Shown piece after piece: positions 36,880 to 45,833 of a stretch of DNA of 64,000 bases (positions are counted from its first letter, which is position 1; the number at the start of each line of letters is the position of its first letter). The DNA comes from Streptomyces nigra. GTDB taxonomy: Bacteria > Actinomycetota > Actinomycetes > Streptomycetales > Streptomycetaceae. A program made the position numbers and the translations under genes. Where the stretch lies: positions 7,577,030-7,641,029 of the forward strand of contig NZ_CP029043.1 of assembly GCF_003074055.1 (NCBI RefSeq), in the 5' to 3' direction. The notes below the pieces were generated by a model, which was given only the letters and a program-made list of their open reading frames with translations, did no database searches and was not told the origin of the DNA.

Positions 36880-37098
36880 GCTACCCCCAGGATGAGCCGT
36901 TCACCGTGCCGCGCCTCGCGGCGGGCAGGGGCGCAACATACCGTCAGGCATCCCGGGTGCCTAGGTGCTATCGGCCAAGTCTCGTTGCATTGGTGCGCGG
37001 TGTCCGGTGTTGGGGGTTCTCCCGCACCGTTCAGGCCTCCCCACCACGGGGGCTGTGATCCCGGGCAAAGCAGCAGCACCTGCAGGCCGCTTGCCGGG
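36880..37098. other. Intergenic, nothing convincing
   Basis: About 220 bases upstream of the acyl-CoA synthetase, up to the IS256 end; presumably contains its promoter, which I cannot place. Confidence 0.4.
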
Positions 37099-37640
37099 AG
37101 GGGGTGTGTCAACTTAACGGCTGATCGCGGTTGCTGAGGTGTCAGTTGTTGCTCGGGGTCAGGCGGCCCTCGAAGACGATCTGGAAGGCGTTCAGGGGTG
37201 CCTTCCAGCGCATGGTCCACCGCTTGCGGCCCTTCCCGGTCGGGTCCAGGCTCCCGGCGCGAAGGTGCCGGCGGTGTCGCGGGGCACCCTCACCTCCACC
37301 GGACCGACGTCGGTAAGTACGGTCTTGGCCCGGGTGCCGTTGCGGCTGTTGCCGTTGTTCTTCCCGGCCGGGTTGTGCTTCTCATAGCCGACGTGGTCGG
37401 TGGTCTCCCCCTCGAGGGCGGACTCCAGCACCCGCTTGGTCAGCTGCTGCAACAACCCGCCCTCGCCGGTCAGCTGCAGTCCCTCGCTTCGGACCCGGTC
37501 AACCAGCATCGCGACGAGCTCCTCGTCAGACACCGCACTCGACGGTGCCTGAACCACCTGCTCGGCCTGCTGTCCATGGCGGTCTCCGTCATCAGACGCA
37601 TCTCCTTGACCATCGGATCCGCCGTTGATTAGACACTCCC
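37099..37640 (-). mobile_element. Internally deleted IS256-family element
   Basis: Both ends remain: GGGGTGTGTCAACTTAACGG at the left and the imperfect partner GGGAGTGTCTAATCAACGG on the other strand near 37640. Between them the transposase N-terminus (SDEELVAMLVDRVRSEGLQL, GYEKHNPAGKNNGNSRNGT, DVGPVEVRVPRDTAGTF) runs almost directly into the C-terminus (WKAPLNAFQIVFEGRLTPSN). About two thirds of a normal ~1.4-kb element is missing, and the N-terminus has a frame change. Confidence 0.8.
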
Positions 37641-37669
37641 GCCCGTAGCGGGGGTCGCACGCTGGGGGT

Positions 37670-37873
37670 ATGGCCGCAGTGATCGTGTATCCGCCGGCCG
37701 ACGAGGGTGGCCGGCGCGTCCAGGTCGGCGGCAAGATCCTCGGCCGGGCGTTCCGCGTCCTGGACATCGCGGCGTCCTTGCAGAAGTCCGGGCTCTAGGA
37801 CTTCGACGAGATGGGCGTGGTCCGGTCCGACCTGATCGACTGGCGCGGCGGCGGACCGGCGATCTGGACGTAG
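37670..37873 (+). pseudogene. Small conserved-type gene with in-frame TAG
   Basis: MAAVIVYPPADEGGRRVQVG, GKILGRAFRVLDIAASLQKS, GL, TAG (37796-37798), DFDEMGVVRSDLIDWRGGGP, AIWT, TAG. It resembles a common short Streptomyces protein (VIVYPP...GGRRV...LGxA...GL(E)xxDExxVxxSxLIxWxGGGPxxW). The stop replaces what would normally be a Glu (GAG) codon. GGGGG precedes the ATG. Read-through would restore a 67-residue protein. Confidence 0.6.
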
Positions 37874-37923
37874 GGGCGCCCCGCTGCAGACTCGCCGAGA
37901 GGGACAGTGGGGCGTGGCCACGG

Positions 37924-38166
37924 TCAGGGCTCCATGGTGGTGTACTCGATCGTCTTGACGGCCGATGCGGCCACGACCGTTACCTTCCACGTCCCCTGGC
38001 CCGGGTATGCCTCCTTCCCGCGCTGGGGGTCGATGTGGAGGAAGGCGCCCTGAATGGCGACTCTGGCCTGCTGCACATTGCTCATGAGGTCGTTCGGGGA
38101 CGTGGGGTCCGGCACGAGCTTGACGTAGAGGACAACGTCGGCGGTATATCAGTGCAGTTCGTCCAT
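37924..38166 (-). pseudogene. Small gene with in-frame TGA at codon 6
   Basis: From the ATG at 38166, which has GAAGGGA five bases upstream: MDELH, TGA (38149-38151), then YTADVVLYVKLVPDPTSPND, LMSNVQQARVAIQGAFLHID, GTWKVTVVAASAVKTIEYTT, stop at 37924. The frame after the TGA is fully protein-like. A shorter product could start at the GTG or ATG further in. Function unknown. Confidence 0.55.
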
Positions 38167-38334
38167 AGCGGTCCCTTCCTCTGGTGCGGCTGGGATGCCG
38201 CGGGTCCCGCCAGCGTGGCAGCAGGGTCTGACAACGGCCCCCTTTCTCGGGCGGCGACCGCCTCTGCCTGCGTCCACGCCGTCCCGCCCCCGGTGCAGTA
38301 GCCGCCAGGAGCCGGTCCTGGGCGGCTCGATGTT

Positions 38335-38579
38335 TCAGTTCTCGTCGGCGATGGCGGTGGCTCGTTCGCGTGTGAGCTGGTCGCGTTCGTCAACGGTGAG
38401 GCCGCCCCAGATGCCGTCTCGGTAGTCGTTGGCGATGGCGTAGTCGGTGCAGGCGTCACTGAGGGGGCAGCCGGTGCACAGGCCTTGGCTGCGGTCCTCT
38501 TCTTCTTGAGCGGGGTGGTGCGGCTGGCGTCGACGAGCAGGTCTGGCTGTTCCCGGCAGGGGGTGTCCGGGTTGACCAA
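38335..38579 (-). pseudogene. WhiB-like regulator gene, frameshifted
   Basis: The TTG at 38579 has AGGAGG six bases upstream and begins LVNPDTPCREQPDLLVDASR with the first cluster Cys. The other three Cys, CTGCPLSDAC, and the DYRDGIWGGLTVDERD signature follow in a different frame; the shift lies in the AAGAAGAAGAGG tract (~38500). In one frame it would be a ~81-residue Wbl Fe-S protein. It is broken unless frameshifting or a sequencing error is involved. Confidence 0.75.
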
Positions 38580-38628
38580 TCCGACCTCCTCTTGGAGGTC
38601 CGGACCCGAAAGGCGTGTGCCGGGAGGT

Positions 38629-38652
38629 GGTTCCCGCGTAGATGCGGGAACC
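38629..38652. terminator. Perfect hairpin upstream of the wbl pseudogene
   Basis: GGTTCCCGC-GTAGAT-GCGGGAACC, nine pairs. It could be a terminator or an operator for the wbl gene; direction is unclear. Confidence 0.35.
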
Positions 38653-38786
38653 CGCGCCGCCGAATCCTGGGGGCCGACGCTCCTTGGCCGGCTGTCCCCA
38701 ACTCGGCTCGCTCTCCCCACCGGTGAAGTCGGTGATCTTGGGAACGAGGAGATGACGATCTTCGTTCTCGGGAGGGGAAGACCGGC

Positions 38787-39710
38787 ATGACTGTACCCGC
38801 ACCACGTGACCGACGCCTGTACGGCGACCGGCGGTTCGACATGCGTACCACCACGTTGTTCTTCGTCCTGCTGGCGCTCGTCCTGTGTCTGGTGGCATCG
38901 GTGGGCCGCATCGTGATGGGCATGGTGGAACGCCGCCCGGAAGGGGCCGGACTGCTCGCCGTACTGATCGTCGCGTCCGTGCTCGCCTCCCGGTCCCGGT
39001 GGCGCAGGCTGTCCGCCGCGAGATGCGCGCGCCGCGCGGCTAAGGCGCTGGAGGCCGCGGCCGAGACCGCGTCCGACAACCTCCGCGATATGCGCCCTAC
39101 GGCGGCGGCGGAGGGCATGCGCGGCACGGCGGCGGCCGAAGGCGGGGGCGCGGCAGCGGCCGTGCCGCTACCGGCCGTCGAGTGCCCGGCCGGTGCGGCG
39201 GAATGGGCCTTCGGGTACGGCGCCGACCCTCTGCGCCCGGAGGTGTCGCCGGCGCCCAGCCCGGCGGCGGCAGCGGGGGAGGAGGCCACCGCCGTTCTCG
39301 ACCTGCCGGTGGACTGCTTCGAACTCGACCCCGACGCCTTCGAGCGGACCGTGGCCGACCTGTGCCTGCGGGATGGCTGCGGGGACGTCAAAGTGGTCGG
39401 AGGGGCCGGGGACTTGGGCGCCGACGTCACGGCCGTCACCCCGGACGGGCGGCGCCTGATCGTCCAGTGCAAGCGCTACTGCGAGACCAACAAGGTGGGC
39501 TCCCAGGATCTCCAGCGGTTCGGGGGCACCTGCTTCACCGTCCACGAGGCCGACATTGCCGTAGTCGTCACGACGAGCGACTTCACCGCCCCCGCCCTCG
39601 AATACGCCGAACAGTGCGGAATCCTGTGCGTGAACGGCGACGAACTGAGTGCCTGGCACGACGGTACCGGGCCCCGGCCGTGGGACTTCGAGGTCACGAC
39701 CGCTCCCTGA
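38787..39710 (+). CDS. Membrane-anchored Mrr-like restriction endonuclease-fold protein
   Basis: A 307-residue protein. One or two TM helices at ~20-65 (TLFFVLLALVLCLVASVGRI; LLAVLIVASVLAS), an Ala-rich linker, and a C-terminal restriction-endonuclease domain (~175-290): FERTVADLCLRDGCGDVKVV, catalytic Asp in GDLGADVTA and Q-C-K in RLIVQCKRY. GGGAGGGG lies eight bases before the ATG. A shorter paralogue is at 60736. Such proteins may cleave incoming or modified DNA at the membrane; function unproven. Confidence 0.75.
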   Translation: MTVPAPRDRRLYGDRRFDMRTTTLFFVLLALVLCLVASVGRIVMGMVERRPEGAGLLAVLIVASVLASRSRWRRLSAARCARRAAKALEAAAETASDNLRDMRPTAAAEGMRGTAAAEGGGAAAAVPLPAVECPAGAAEWAFGYGADPLRPEVSPAPSPAAAAGEEATAVLDLPVDCFELDPDAFERTVADLCLRDGCGDVKVVGGAGDLGADVTAVTPDGRRLIVQCKRYCETNKVGSQDLQRFGGTCFTVHEADIAVVVTTSDFTAPALEYAEQCGILCVNGDELSAWHDGTGPRPWDFEVTTAP

Positions 39711-39747
39711 GCGACCGGGCGAGCTTGAGGGGGCCGGGGTCTTCGGT

Positions 39748-40075
39748 CTAGGCGTCGAGGGTGTCGAGGACGCGTGCCGGGTGTCGCCGCCGCGCAGGGG
39801 GGTCGGCGCGCTTCTGCTGCCGGACGGACCTGCTCGGGTGATCACGCGGGTGCGCAGGGCCTCGTAGGCGACGACTGCCCTTTCGAGGTCGGCGCGGTCC
39901 CGGCACGTGCCCCTGGCGGACCCGGCAGGCCCTCGCCGGGTCCGGGGACGGTCTGCCGCTGGGGGTTCTGGCTGGTGTGCAGCTGTACTCGACGGATGCC
40001 GACGGGCGGTCTGAGGGGCGCGCCACACCCTGAGCACGTCCCCTCCCTCCCCGGCGCTACGATCCGGTTGATCAT
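39748..40075 (-). pseudogene. Possible degraded zinc-ribbon gene
   Basis: Segments with protein-like character lie in three frames: INRIVAPGREGTCSGCGAPL, IRRVQLHTSQNP, then RADLERAVVAYEALRTRVIT, and RVLDTLDA at the stop. A gene with CSGCG at the N-terminus and a helical C-terminus may have been lost by frameshifts. Weak call. Confidence 0.25.
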
Positions 40076-40092
40076 CGCACCGGGGAGGGGAC

Positions 40093-40344
40093 ATGGCCGA
40101 GGGCCGGGAAAGGCGTCTGATCGTCGGGGACCGCTACACCTCCCGAAGCCGCCTACTGAGCCTGTGGAAGGGCGCGTTCATCTACGACGAGCTGGTCACC
40201 GGTGCCTGGCTGCGCTATTGCGGGGCAGGTGCCCGGACCCGCGTCGTCAGTGTCCATCTGGAACTGCCCTCCGACATCGTCACGCTCCACTCCCCGGCCG
40301 GTGACGTCTTCTTCCACCGGGCGAGCAAAGCCCTGGGCGCCTGA
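40093..40344 (+). CDS. Small protein of unknown function
   Basis: An 83-residue protein (AEGRERRLIVGDRYTSRSRL, KGAFIYDELVTGAWLRYC, VHLELPSDIVTLHSPAGDVF). GGGGAGGGG lies just before the ATG, and a TACGAT -10-like sequence at 40057. I do not recognise a family; composition suggests a soluble beta-rich protein. Confidence 0.6.
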   Translation: MAEGRERRLIVGDRYTSRSRLLSLWKGAFIYDELVTGAWLRYCGAGARTRVVSVHLELPSDIVTLHSPAGDVFFHRASKALGA

Positions 40345-40498
40345 CAGCAGCGTCCCATGTCGGCGTACGTCGCTCAGGCGCGTTCGGATGATCGTGTTCG
40401 GGAGGGACTGCGTGTCGTAGCGGGGGACGGAAGGCCTGGATCGACCCTTGGGCTGTGCGGTCGCGGGTTGGGCGACCGGTGTCAGGAGGCTGAAGCGC

Positions 40499-41488
40499 AT
40501 GCTTGTTCTGGGCCGCTCACAGGTCGAGTCCCTGCTCGACATGGACGCGCTGATCGACGCCCTGGCCCCGGCGATGGCAGACCTCAGTGAGGGGCGCGCC
40601 TCGGTACCCGACCGCGTCGCCGCCCAGGTGCCAGCACACGATGGATTCCTGGCGGCCATGCCGGGCTTCCTGCCGTCGGCCGGGGTGCTCATGACCAAAC
40701 TGGTGTCCCTCTTCCCGCACAACGACGGAGCACGACTGCCCACACATCAGGCGGTGATCGTGGCGTTCGATCCGGACACCGGCGAACCCGTTGCCGTACT
40801 GGACGGCACGGCCATCACCGCGGCGCGGACCGGCGCCTGCTCCGCGCTCTCGGCGAGGCTGCTGGCCCGTGAGGACGCGACGGTGCTGGCGGTGCTGGGC
40901 ACCGGCGTGCAGGCCCGTTCCCACGCCCGCGCGATCTGCCGGGTCCGGCCGATCCGGCAGATCCGCGTGGCCGGCCGGGACCCGGCAAAAGCCGCCGCCC
41001 TGGCCGAGGAACTCTCAGGAGTGCTGGAGGCCGAGGTCCAGGCCGTGTCCGGCTACGCCGAGGCGCTCGACGGCGCGGACATCGCCGCCGCCACGACGCA
41101 CGCTGTCGAACCCGTGATCCGCCGCCCCTGGCTGACACCCGGGGTGCACATCACGTCCGTGGGCTACAACCCGGCCGGCCGCGAGGTCGACGACGCCACG
41201 GTCGTAGAGGCGCTGATGTGTGTCGAATCGCGCCGAGCCGTGCTCGCCCCGCTCCCCGCGGGCAGCAACGACCTGCTCGCCCCGATCCGTGACGGCCTCA
41301 TCACGGCCGAGCACGTGCACGCCGAGCTGGGCGAACTCATCGTCGGCGACAAGCCGGGGCGCACCGCGCCGGACCAGATCACCCTCTACAAGTCGGTAGG
41401 CGTGGCCGTGCAGGACGCCGCGGCGACGGCCCTGGTCGTCGCGTCGGCCCGCGAGCGGTCGATCGGCGAGGAGATCACGCTGCGGTGA
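40499..41488 (+). CDS. Ornithine cyclodeaminase/mu-crystallin family protein
   Basis: A 329-residue NAD(P)-binding protein. Rossmann motif VLGTGVQARSHARAI (~125), VAGRDPAKAAALA, and substrate-side motifs VLDGTAITAARTGA and ITSVGYNPAGREVD. AGGAGG lies nine bases before the ATG at 40499. Family members convert ornithine to proline or act as imine reductases/amino acid dehydrogenases; with no neighbouring pathway genes the reaction cannot be assigned. Confidence 0.88.
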   Translation: MLVLGRSQVESLLDMDALIDALAPAMADLSEGRASVPDRVAAQVPAHDGFLAAMPGFLPSAGVLMTKLVSLFPHNDGARLPTHQAVIVAFDPDTGEPVAVLDGTAITAARTGACSALSARLLAREDATVLAVLGTGVQARSHARAICRVRPIRQIRVAGRDPAKAAALAEELSGVLEAEVQAVSGYAEALDGADIAAATTHAVEPVIRRPWLTPGVHITSVGYNPAGREVDDATVVEALMCVESRRAVLAPLPAGSNDLLAPIRDGLITAEHVHAELGELIVGDKPGRTAPDQITLYKSVGVAVQDAAATALVVASARERSIGEEITLR

Positions 41489-41873
41489 CGCCGCCGTCGG
41501 CGCGCGGGACATGGCGCCGGACGCGTTCGCCCGTACGCGGCGGCGCGCAAGCGCGTACGCCGACATCCCAGCCACCTGACCCCGCGGGAGGGTGTCCAGC
41601 GCCGGTTACGCGCCAGGCACCCCCGGCATTCCGGGCGTTGAGGGCCTCGCTGGTGGCTTACGCCTCCTGCCGAGTGCCGGGCCATGGTCCATCCAGCGGT
41701 CCGGAAGGGGCGTGACCAGACCACCCACCCCTTTCGGATCGCCCAGGCCGGCAGCGCCCAGCACAGTAGGGACGCCCCTCTTGGAGGACTTCAGCGGATT
41801 GTCCGTGATGGGGCTCCGTGGTCCTCAAGAGCACGCAATGGAGCAGTAGTTGAGGCCGGGTCCTATCCGGCCT
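41489..41873. other. Intergenic, nothing convincing
   Basis: About 385 bases between the cyclodeaminase homologue and the kinase remnant. Open frames are low-complexity; no RNA or clear hairpin is seen. Confidence 0.45.
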
Positions 41874-42440
41874 TCATTCGCTTTCGTTGATCACCACCTG
41901 CGGTTGGTCATCGGCCAGGTCTCGCAGTGGGCCAGGCATCGTTACGGCACGTTCCAAGGCAGCGTCGGGATGGGGTCGCTGGCCGATCCGGACTCCCCAT
42001 GGCGTGTGTTGTGTTCGGTGGTCGGGTGGGTCGGGGGTTTGTGCCGGGTCTGGGTGTGGTGGTTTCGGTCGTGCTCGACCTGCCTGTCCAGGCAGCACGA
42101 CGAGTAACGACACCGATACCGCCAGCGTCACGGCACGGTGCCCGGCCCGCACCGCGCCGTACACCGCAATCAGGTAGGAGACAGCGAGAACCTCAAAACC
42201 CGCCGCCTCGTACCCCACCGCGCACACGCCGGTCACGGCCAGCACGGCAAGCGCAGCCCTGCGACGCGCGGCCAGCGCCAGACCGCCCACCGCCAGCAGC
42301 ACAGCCGAACAGCCGAACAGCCCACGCTCCCCGCCCGGGTGCTGCCCGGACAACCCGGTGCCCAGCAGCAGTACCGCCACACTGACGGCGATCCCCCAGT
42401 TCATGGCACCGGCCGGGACACGAAAACGCCCTGTGCCCAT
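41874..42440 (-). pseudogene. Truncated sensor histidine kinase, membrane part only
   Basis: The first ~110 residues form the multi-TM sensor of NarL-associated kinases (MNWGIAVSVAVLLLGTG, LFGCSAVLLAVGGLALAARR, VLAVSYLIAVYGAVRAGHRA). After VVLPGQ (~42105) the sequence becomes unrelated, Pro-rich and without dimerisation or ATPase domains. So a kinase gene was cut at its 3' side. Confidence 0.55.
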
Positions 42441-42674
42441 GCGCGCACCCTAGCTGCACCCCGCTGCCGGCGGATCCGGCCTGCGGACGAGCGGCCGACT
42501 ACCGCACCCGCGGTACCCGCCCGCCGCCTGCCATGCGCGCGGCAGTCGACTGCCCTGCCGGCGGCAGCGCGAAAAGACTGCCCCCGCCGGACGACCAGCC
42601 GTGCCACCGACCGGCACGCTCAAGGCACCACACAAAAACCGCGACAATCCCCACACATCAAGGAGGGGAACGCC

Positions 42675-43073
42675 ATGAGCGCAGCACATGTCCTGGTGGC
42701 GGCCGCCGAGGGCGGAGTCATCGGCGACGGGCGCACGGGCGCCAACCCGGCCCTCTGGGTCGGACTGACCGGCGTGGCCATCGGCTGGCTTTTCCTGGCC
42801 CGCATCGCCGGCCGTATCAGCACCGGCAACGCCCGCACCGGCGCCCTGCCGGCCTTGGCGGTGGGCGTGGCCGGCGCGGCCCTGGCGGTGCTGCACCTGG
42901 CTACCTCCAGCGGCGGCCCCGGCACCGGCAACGGAATGGTGGGAGCCGTCGCGGCCATCCCTTTGGGGCTGATCGCCATGTTCCTCGGCCGGCGTGCTCT
43001 CACTCGCTCCCGGCACACCGGACAAGGCGCCGACCCCACTGGACACGAGCGCAAGCTCGGGCCCACTCCGTAA
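42675..43073 (+). CDS. DUF6223-like membrane protein
   Basis: A 132-residue protein with three TM segments, each preceded by a repeated GDGRTGANPAL / TGNARTGALPAL / TGNGMVGAVAAI module. This internal repetition is characteristic of a small Streptomyces family of unknown function. AGGAGGGG lies before the ATG. Confidence 0.7.
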   Translation: MSAAHVLVAAAEGGVIGDGRTGANPALWVGLTGVAIGWLFLARIAGRISTGNARTGALPALAVGVAGAALAVLHLATSSGGPGTGNGMVGAVAAIPLGLIAMFLGRRALTRSRHTGQGADPTGHERKLGPTP

Positions 43074-43277
43074 GCGACGCAGCACAACGGTCCGCCCGGA
43101 CGTACGCCTTCGGGGCGGCACCCCGAAGGTGCAGGTGAGCGGTTCAGCCCGCCCGGCGGGCGCTGACGGCCCGGCGTATGCCATAGACGGCGAGGGAGGC
43201 GGGCGGGCAGGGCGAGGCCGGTTCGCGACGTGCGTGGGTCTTCCGGCAGCGAGCGCCGGGACTGGCGACCGCAAGAC
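43074..43277. other. Short intergenic stretch
   Basis: About 200 bases with a small GGGGCGGCACCCC-type hairpin near 43110; nothing else apparent. Confidence 0.35.
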
Positions 43278-43297
43278 ACATCAATTCCATTTGATGT
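43278..43297. promoter_or_regulatory. ArsR-type operator
   Basis: ACATCAA-TTCCAT-TTGATGT, a perfect 7-bp inverted repeat with the ATCAA...TTGAT pattern of ArsR/SmtB sites, 13 bases before the GTG of the ArsR-fusion gene. The surrounding AT-richness also fits a promoter core. Confidence 0.65.
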
Positions 43298-43309
43298 ATT
43301 TTTGTCTTT

Positions 43310-44092
43310 GTGAGGCCTGCGGATCCTGCCATCCCGGCATTCGTGCAGCTGGCCGCCCACCCGCTGCGGTGGAAGCTGCTGACCGAACTGGCCGCGAGCG
43401 ACTTCCGCGTGCGTGAACTGGTGGAGCGGACCGGCCAGCCGCAGAACCTGATCTCCTACCACCTGCGGCTGCTGCGCGGCGGCGGGCTGGTCACCGCCCG
43501 CCGCAGCAGCCATGACGCCCGCGACAGCTACTACCACCTGGACCTGGAGCAGTGCGCCCACGCGTTCGCCCGCGCGGGTACCGCCCTGCACCCGGCACTG
43601 GGTCTCGCCCCCACCCCACCGCCGCCGCCCTGGCCGCGGCCGGTGAGGCGAGCCGCGGTGCTGTTCGCCTGCACCGGCAATAGCGCCCGCTCACCGATTG
43701 CCGAGGCGCTGCTGCGCCACCGCACCAACGGTCAGGTCGAGGTGACCAGCGCCGGCAGCCACCCCCGAGCCCGCATCCATCCCGACGCCGTACAGGTTCT
43801 GCGTGAGCAGCACGGCATCGACATCTCCGGTCAGCGTCCCCGACACCTGGACATCCTGAACGGCCGCCGGTTCGACTACGTGATCAGCCTGTGCGACAAG
43901 GTCCGCGAGGTCTGCCCGGACTTCACAGGCCACCCTCGGCTGGTCCACTGGAGCATCCCCGATCCCGCCGCTGCCGCCGGCCCGGGCCCAAACGGCCATC
44001 CCGCCTTCGCCCGCACGGCAGCGGAGATCGACACCCGCATCCGCCATCTGCTGCCCCTGCTCACCCCTGCGCCACAGGAGGTCCAGCCGTGA
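43310..44092 (+). CDS. ArsR regulator fused to LMW-phosphatase-type arsenate reductase
   Basis: A 260-residue fusion. Residues ~8-80 are a winged HTH (VQLAAHPLRWKLLTELAA, NLISYHLRLLRGGGLV). Residues ~112-250 are a low-molecular-weight phosphatase/ArsC domain with C-T-G-N-S-A-R (CX5R loop), additional Cys in SLCDKVREVCPDF and the Asp-Pro loop IPDPA. The HTH lacks the usual ArsR ELCVCDL cysteines, so arsenite sensing may differ or be lost. The GTG start follows an ArsR-like operator, suggesting self-control. Overlaps the next gene by GTGA. Confidence 0.85.
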   Translation: MRPADPAIPAFVQLAAHPLRWKLLTELAASDFRVRELVERTGQPQNLISYHLRLLRGGGLVTARRSSHDARDSYYHLDLEQCAHAFARAGTALHPALGLAPTPPPPPWPRPVRRAAVLFACTGNSARSPIAEALLRHRTNGQVEVTSAGSHPRARIHPDAVQVLREQHGIDISGQRPRHLDILNGRRFDYVISLCDKVREVCPDFTGHPRLVHWSIPDPAAAAGPGPNGHPAFARTAAEIDTRIRHLLPLLTPAPQEVQP

Positions 44093-44466
44093 CCAGCCCC
44101 GACCAGTTCGCCAGCGTCCGCTACCTCGTCGACGACGTCCAGACAGCCATCGACTTCTACACCACCCACCTGGGCTTCACCCTCCGCAGCCACCCCGCCC
44201 CGGCCTTCGCCGACGTCACACGCGGGCCGCTGCGCCTGCTGCTGTCCGGACCCGCCACCTCCGGCGCCCGCGCCACCCCCGGCGGCCTCGGTGCCGGCCG
44301 CAACCGCATCCACCTGACCGTCGACGACCTCGACACCGAGATCACCAGGCTGCGCAGCGCCGGACTCACCTTCCGCAGCGATGTGGTCTCAGGCCCCGGC
44401 GGACGGCAGATTCTGCTCACCGACCCCGCCGACAACCTCATCGAACTGTTCGAACCCGCCCGTTAG
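44089..44466 (+). CDS. VOC (glyoxalase/bleomycin-resistance fold) protein
   Basis: A 125-residue two-module VOC protein: VRYLVDDVQTAIDFYTTHLG and NRIHLTVDDLDTEITRLRSA ending PADNLIELFEPA. AGGAGG precedes the GTG. Co-transcribed with the arsenate reductase fusion, but it contains no cysteine, so it is not an ArsI-type organoarsenical lyase. Substrate unknown. Confidence 0.85.
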   Translation: MTSPDQFASVRYLVDDVQTAIDFYTTHLGFTLRSHPAPAFADVTRGPLRLLLSGPATSGARATPGGLGAGRNRIHLTVDDLDTEITRLRSAGLTFRSDVVSGPGGRQILLTDPADNLIELFEPAR

Positions 44467-44499
44467 CGTGCTGTCCCCAGTGCTTCGCCGAGGGGGTGT

Positions 44500-44640
44500 G
44501 CCGCTGGAGCGCTGACCGTCCGGACCGGGCGCGGACGAGTAGCCCCGGGCCTCGGAGGATGGCGGAAGCAGCGTTCGACGACGTTGCGGTGTCGGTAGAC
44601 GGTGCGGTCGTAGGACACGGTCATGGGCGGCTCCCGGGGG
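44500..44640 (-). pseudogene. IS5-family transposase scrap
   Basis: Minus-strand reading MTVSYDRTVYRHRNVVERCF matches the RRNxVERxF DDE-Glu block of IS5-group transposases. Nothing else of the element remains in frame. Confidence 0.6.
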
Positions 44641-44996
44641 CCTCGCAGGCGGTCGTGGTGGGCACGAGCCGCCCTGAGCATCTCGAGTAGCGGCCGGCCG
44701 TTTCGAACAATTTGCAGGCTCGCGTGCGCTTCTTGTGCGGCTCTCTACGGTCGGGTCGCCGCGCGCCGCAACGCTCTGGACGAGGACATCGCGGCGCACC
44801 AAAAGACCGCGCATGCCCGAGCGGATCCTCGCCGGTTGTCGCTGCGTCGCGGCGCTGCTCCTCAGCTCGCTCCCGGATGCCGATTCCGAGCCGGGTCGAG
44901 TAGCTGGGTCGCCTTGAGGACGCCTTCGCCGCGGCGGTTGACCGGCTGGGATCAGGGATTCTTACTGGTCAGGACGGTTGGTGCGTGGGAGTGGTG
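44641..44996. other. Intergenic, nothing convincing
   Basis: About 355 bases between the transposase scrap and a frameshifted gene. No frame is convincing. Confidence 0.4.
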
Positions 44997-45536
44997 TCAG
45001 AGGCGGTCGTCGGTGAGGAAGTAGGGGCCGTTGCTGATCTGCCTTCCTTCGCGTTCTGCGGTCTTGGCTACCTCGGTGATGGCTTGGGTCCGTTGTTCTT
45101 CGAAGACGCCGGGAGGGTCTTCTCGTAGACGGCAGGTCGTCGAGGAGGCGGAGCAGGATGGGTTCGGAGCGGTGGGCGTACAGGCCGCAGCAGCTCGGGT
45201 AGAACTGCGAGCGGTTGGGTTTCGCGGCGTGGGCGGTGACGCAGTCCACGGCGTCGAACTGGCGGATGCTGTCCAACAGTACGTCGTCAGTTCCGGGCTG
45301 CTCGGCGGAGCCGTAGGCGGAGTCGTCGGGGCAGTCCAAACGCAGCACGTCCAGGCGGTGTGCGACCGCTCTAGCGGCGTGGATGAGGGCCGCGGGGAGT
45401 GGTGTGTGGGGCCGTTGAGCAGGCCGGCGCGGGCGGCTTCGGTCAGCCCGTGGCGGATCCAGCTGACGGAGGCGGACGGCCGGTGCTCTTCCTCACCGAT
45501 CCCGTCGCTTGTGACAGCTGTCGCGCTTCGGCTCAA
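44997..45536 (-). pseudogene. Gene of unknown function with two frameshifts
   Basis: Ends lie in one frame (SWIRHGLTEAARAGLLNG; DPPGVFEEQRTQAITEVAKT, ISNGPYFLTDDRL) and the middle in another (PLPAALIHAARAVAHRLDVL, RLDCPDDSAYGSAEQPGTDD, VLLDSIRQFDAVDCVTAHAA, SQFYPSCCGLYAHRSEPILL). Shifts are near 45415 and 45130. Together this would be a ~180-residue soluble protein. Its N-terminal start overlaps one copy of a 26-bp direct repeat. Family not recognised. Confidence 0.5.
45510..45535. repeat. 26-bp direct repeat, copy 1
   Basis: Starts TGTGACAGCTGTCGCGCTTC and ends GGCTCA; an identical copy lies at 46892-46917. The two flank the VanJ-like gene. GACAGCTGTC is itself palindromic. Confidence 0.7.
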
Positions 45537-45554
45537 TGTGCCAAAGCGCGCTGG

Positions 45555-45669
45555 TTGTCACCAACGAGAGCGGCTGATCTGGCGTTCTGTGGCGGTGAGG
45601 CACGGCGGTTGTCACCGGATCAGCAGGCTGTTTGTCACCATCAGCGCAGGGAGCGAAGGGGTTGTCACC
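45555..45669. repeat. Cluster of four TTGTCACC repeats
   Basis: Exact TTGTCACC at 45555, 45609, 45632 and 45662, with unrelated spacers. They lie just inside direct-repeat copy 1 and upstream of the VanJ-like gene. Could be binding sites for a regulator. Confidence 0.5.
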
Positions 45670-45833
45670 GGCCGGGTGCCGTTCCGATCTGGTGGGCTGC
45701 AGAAGCCGCGCCTGGTCGTATCGGCTTGGGCTCGCCGCCGTCGAGGTGGTGTCGGTGCGGTGCGGGTGGGGCTCCTCGGAACTGATTTACCTGGTGGCCC
45801 GTCTTGGGCAGCAGGGTCAAGCGATGGGAAGCC

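Noticed and set aside
38629..38652. Hairpin considered as a CRISPR repeat
   Set aside because: Loop of six and stem of nine do not fit the I-E repeat, and there is no repetition.
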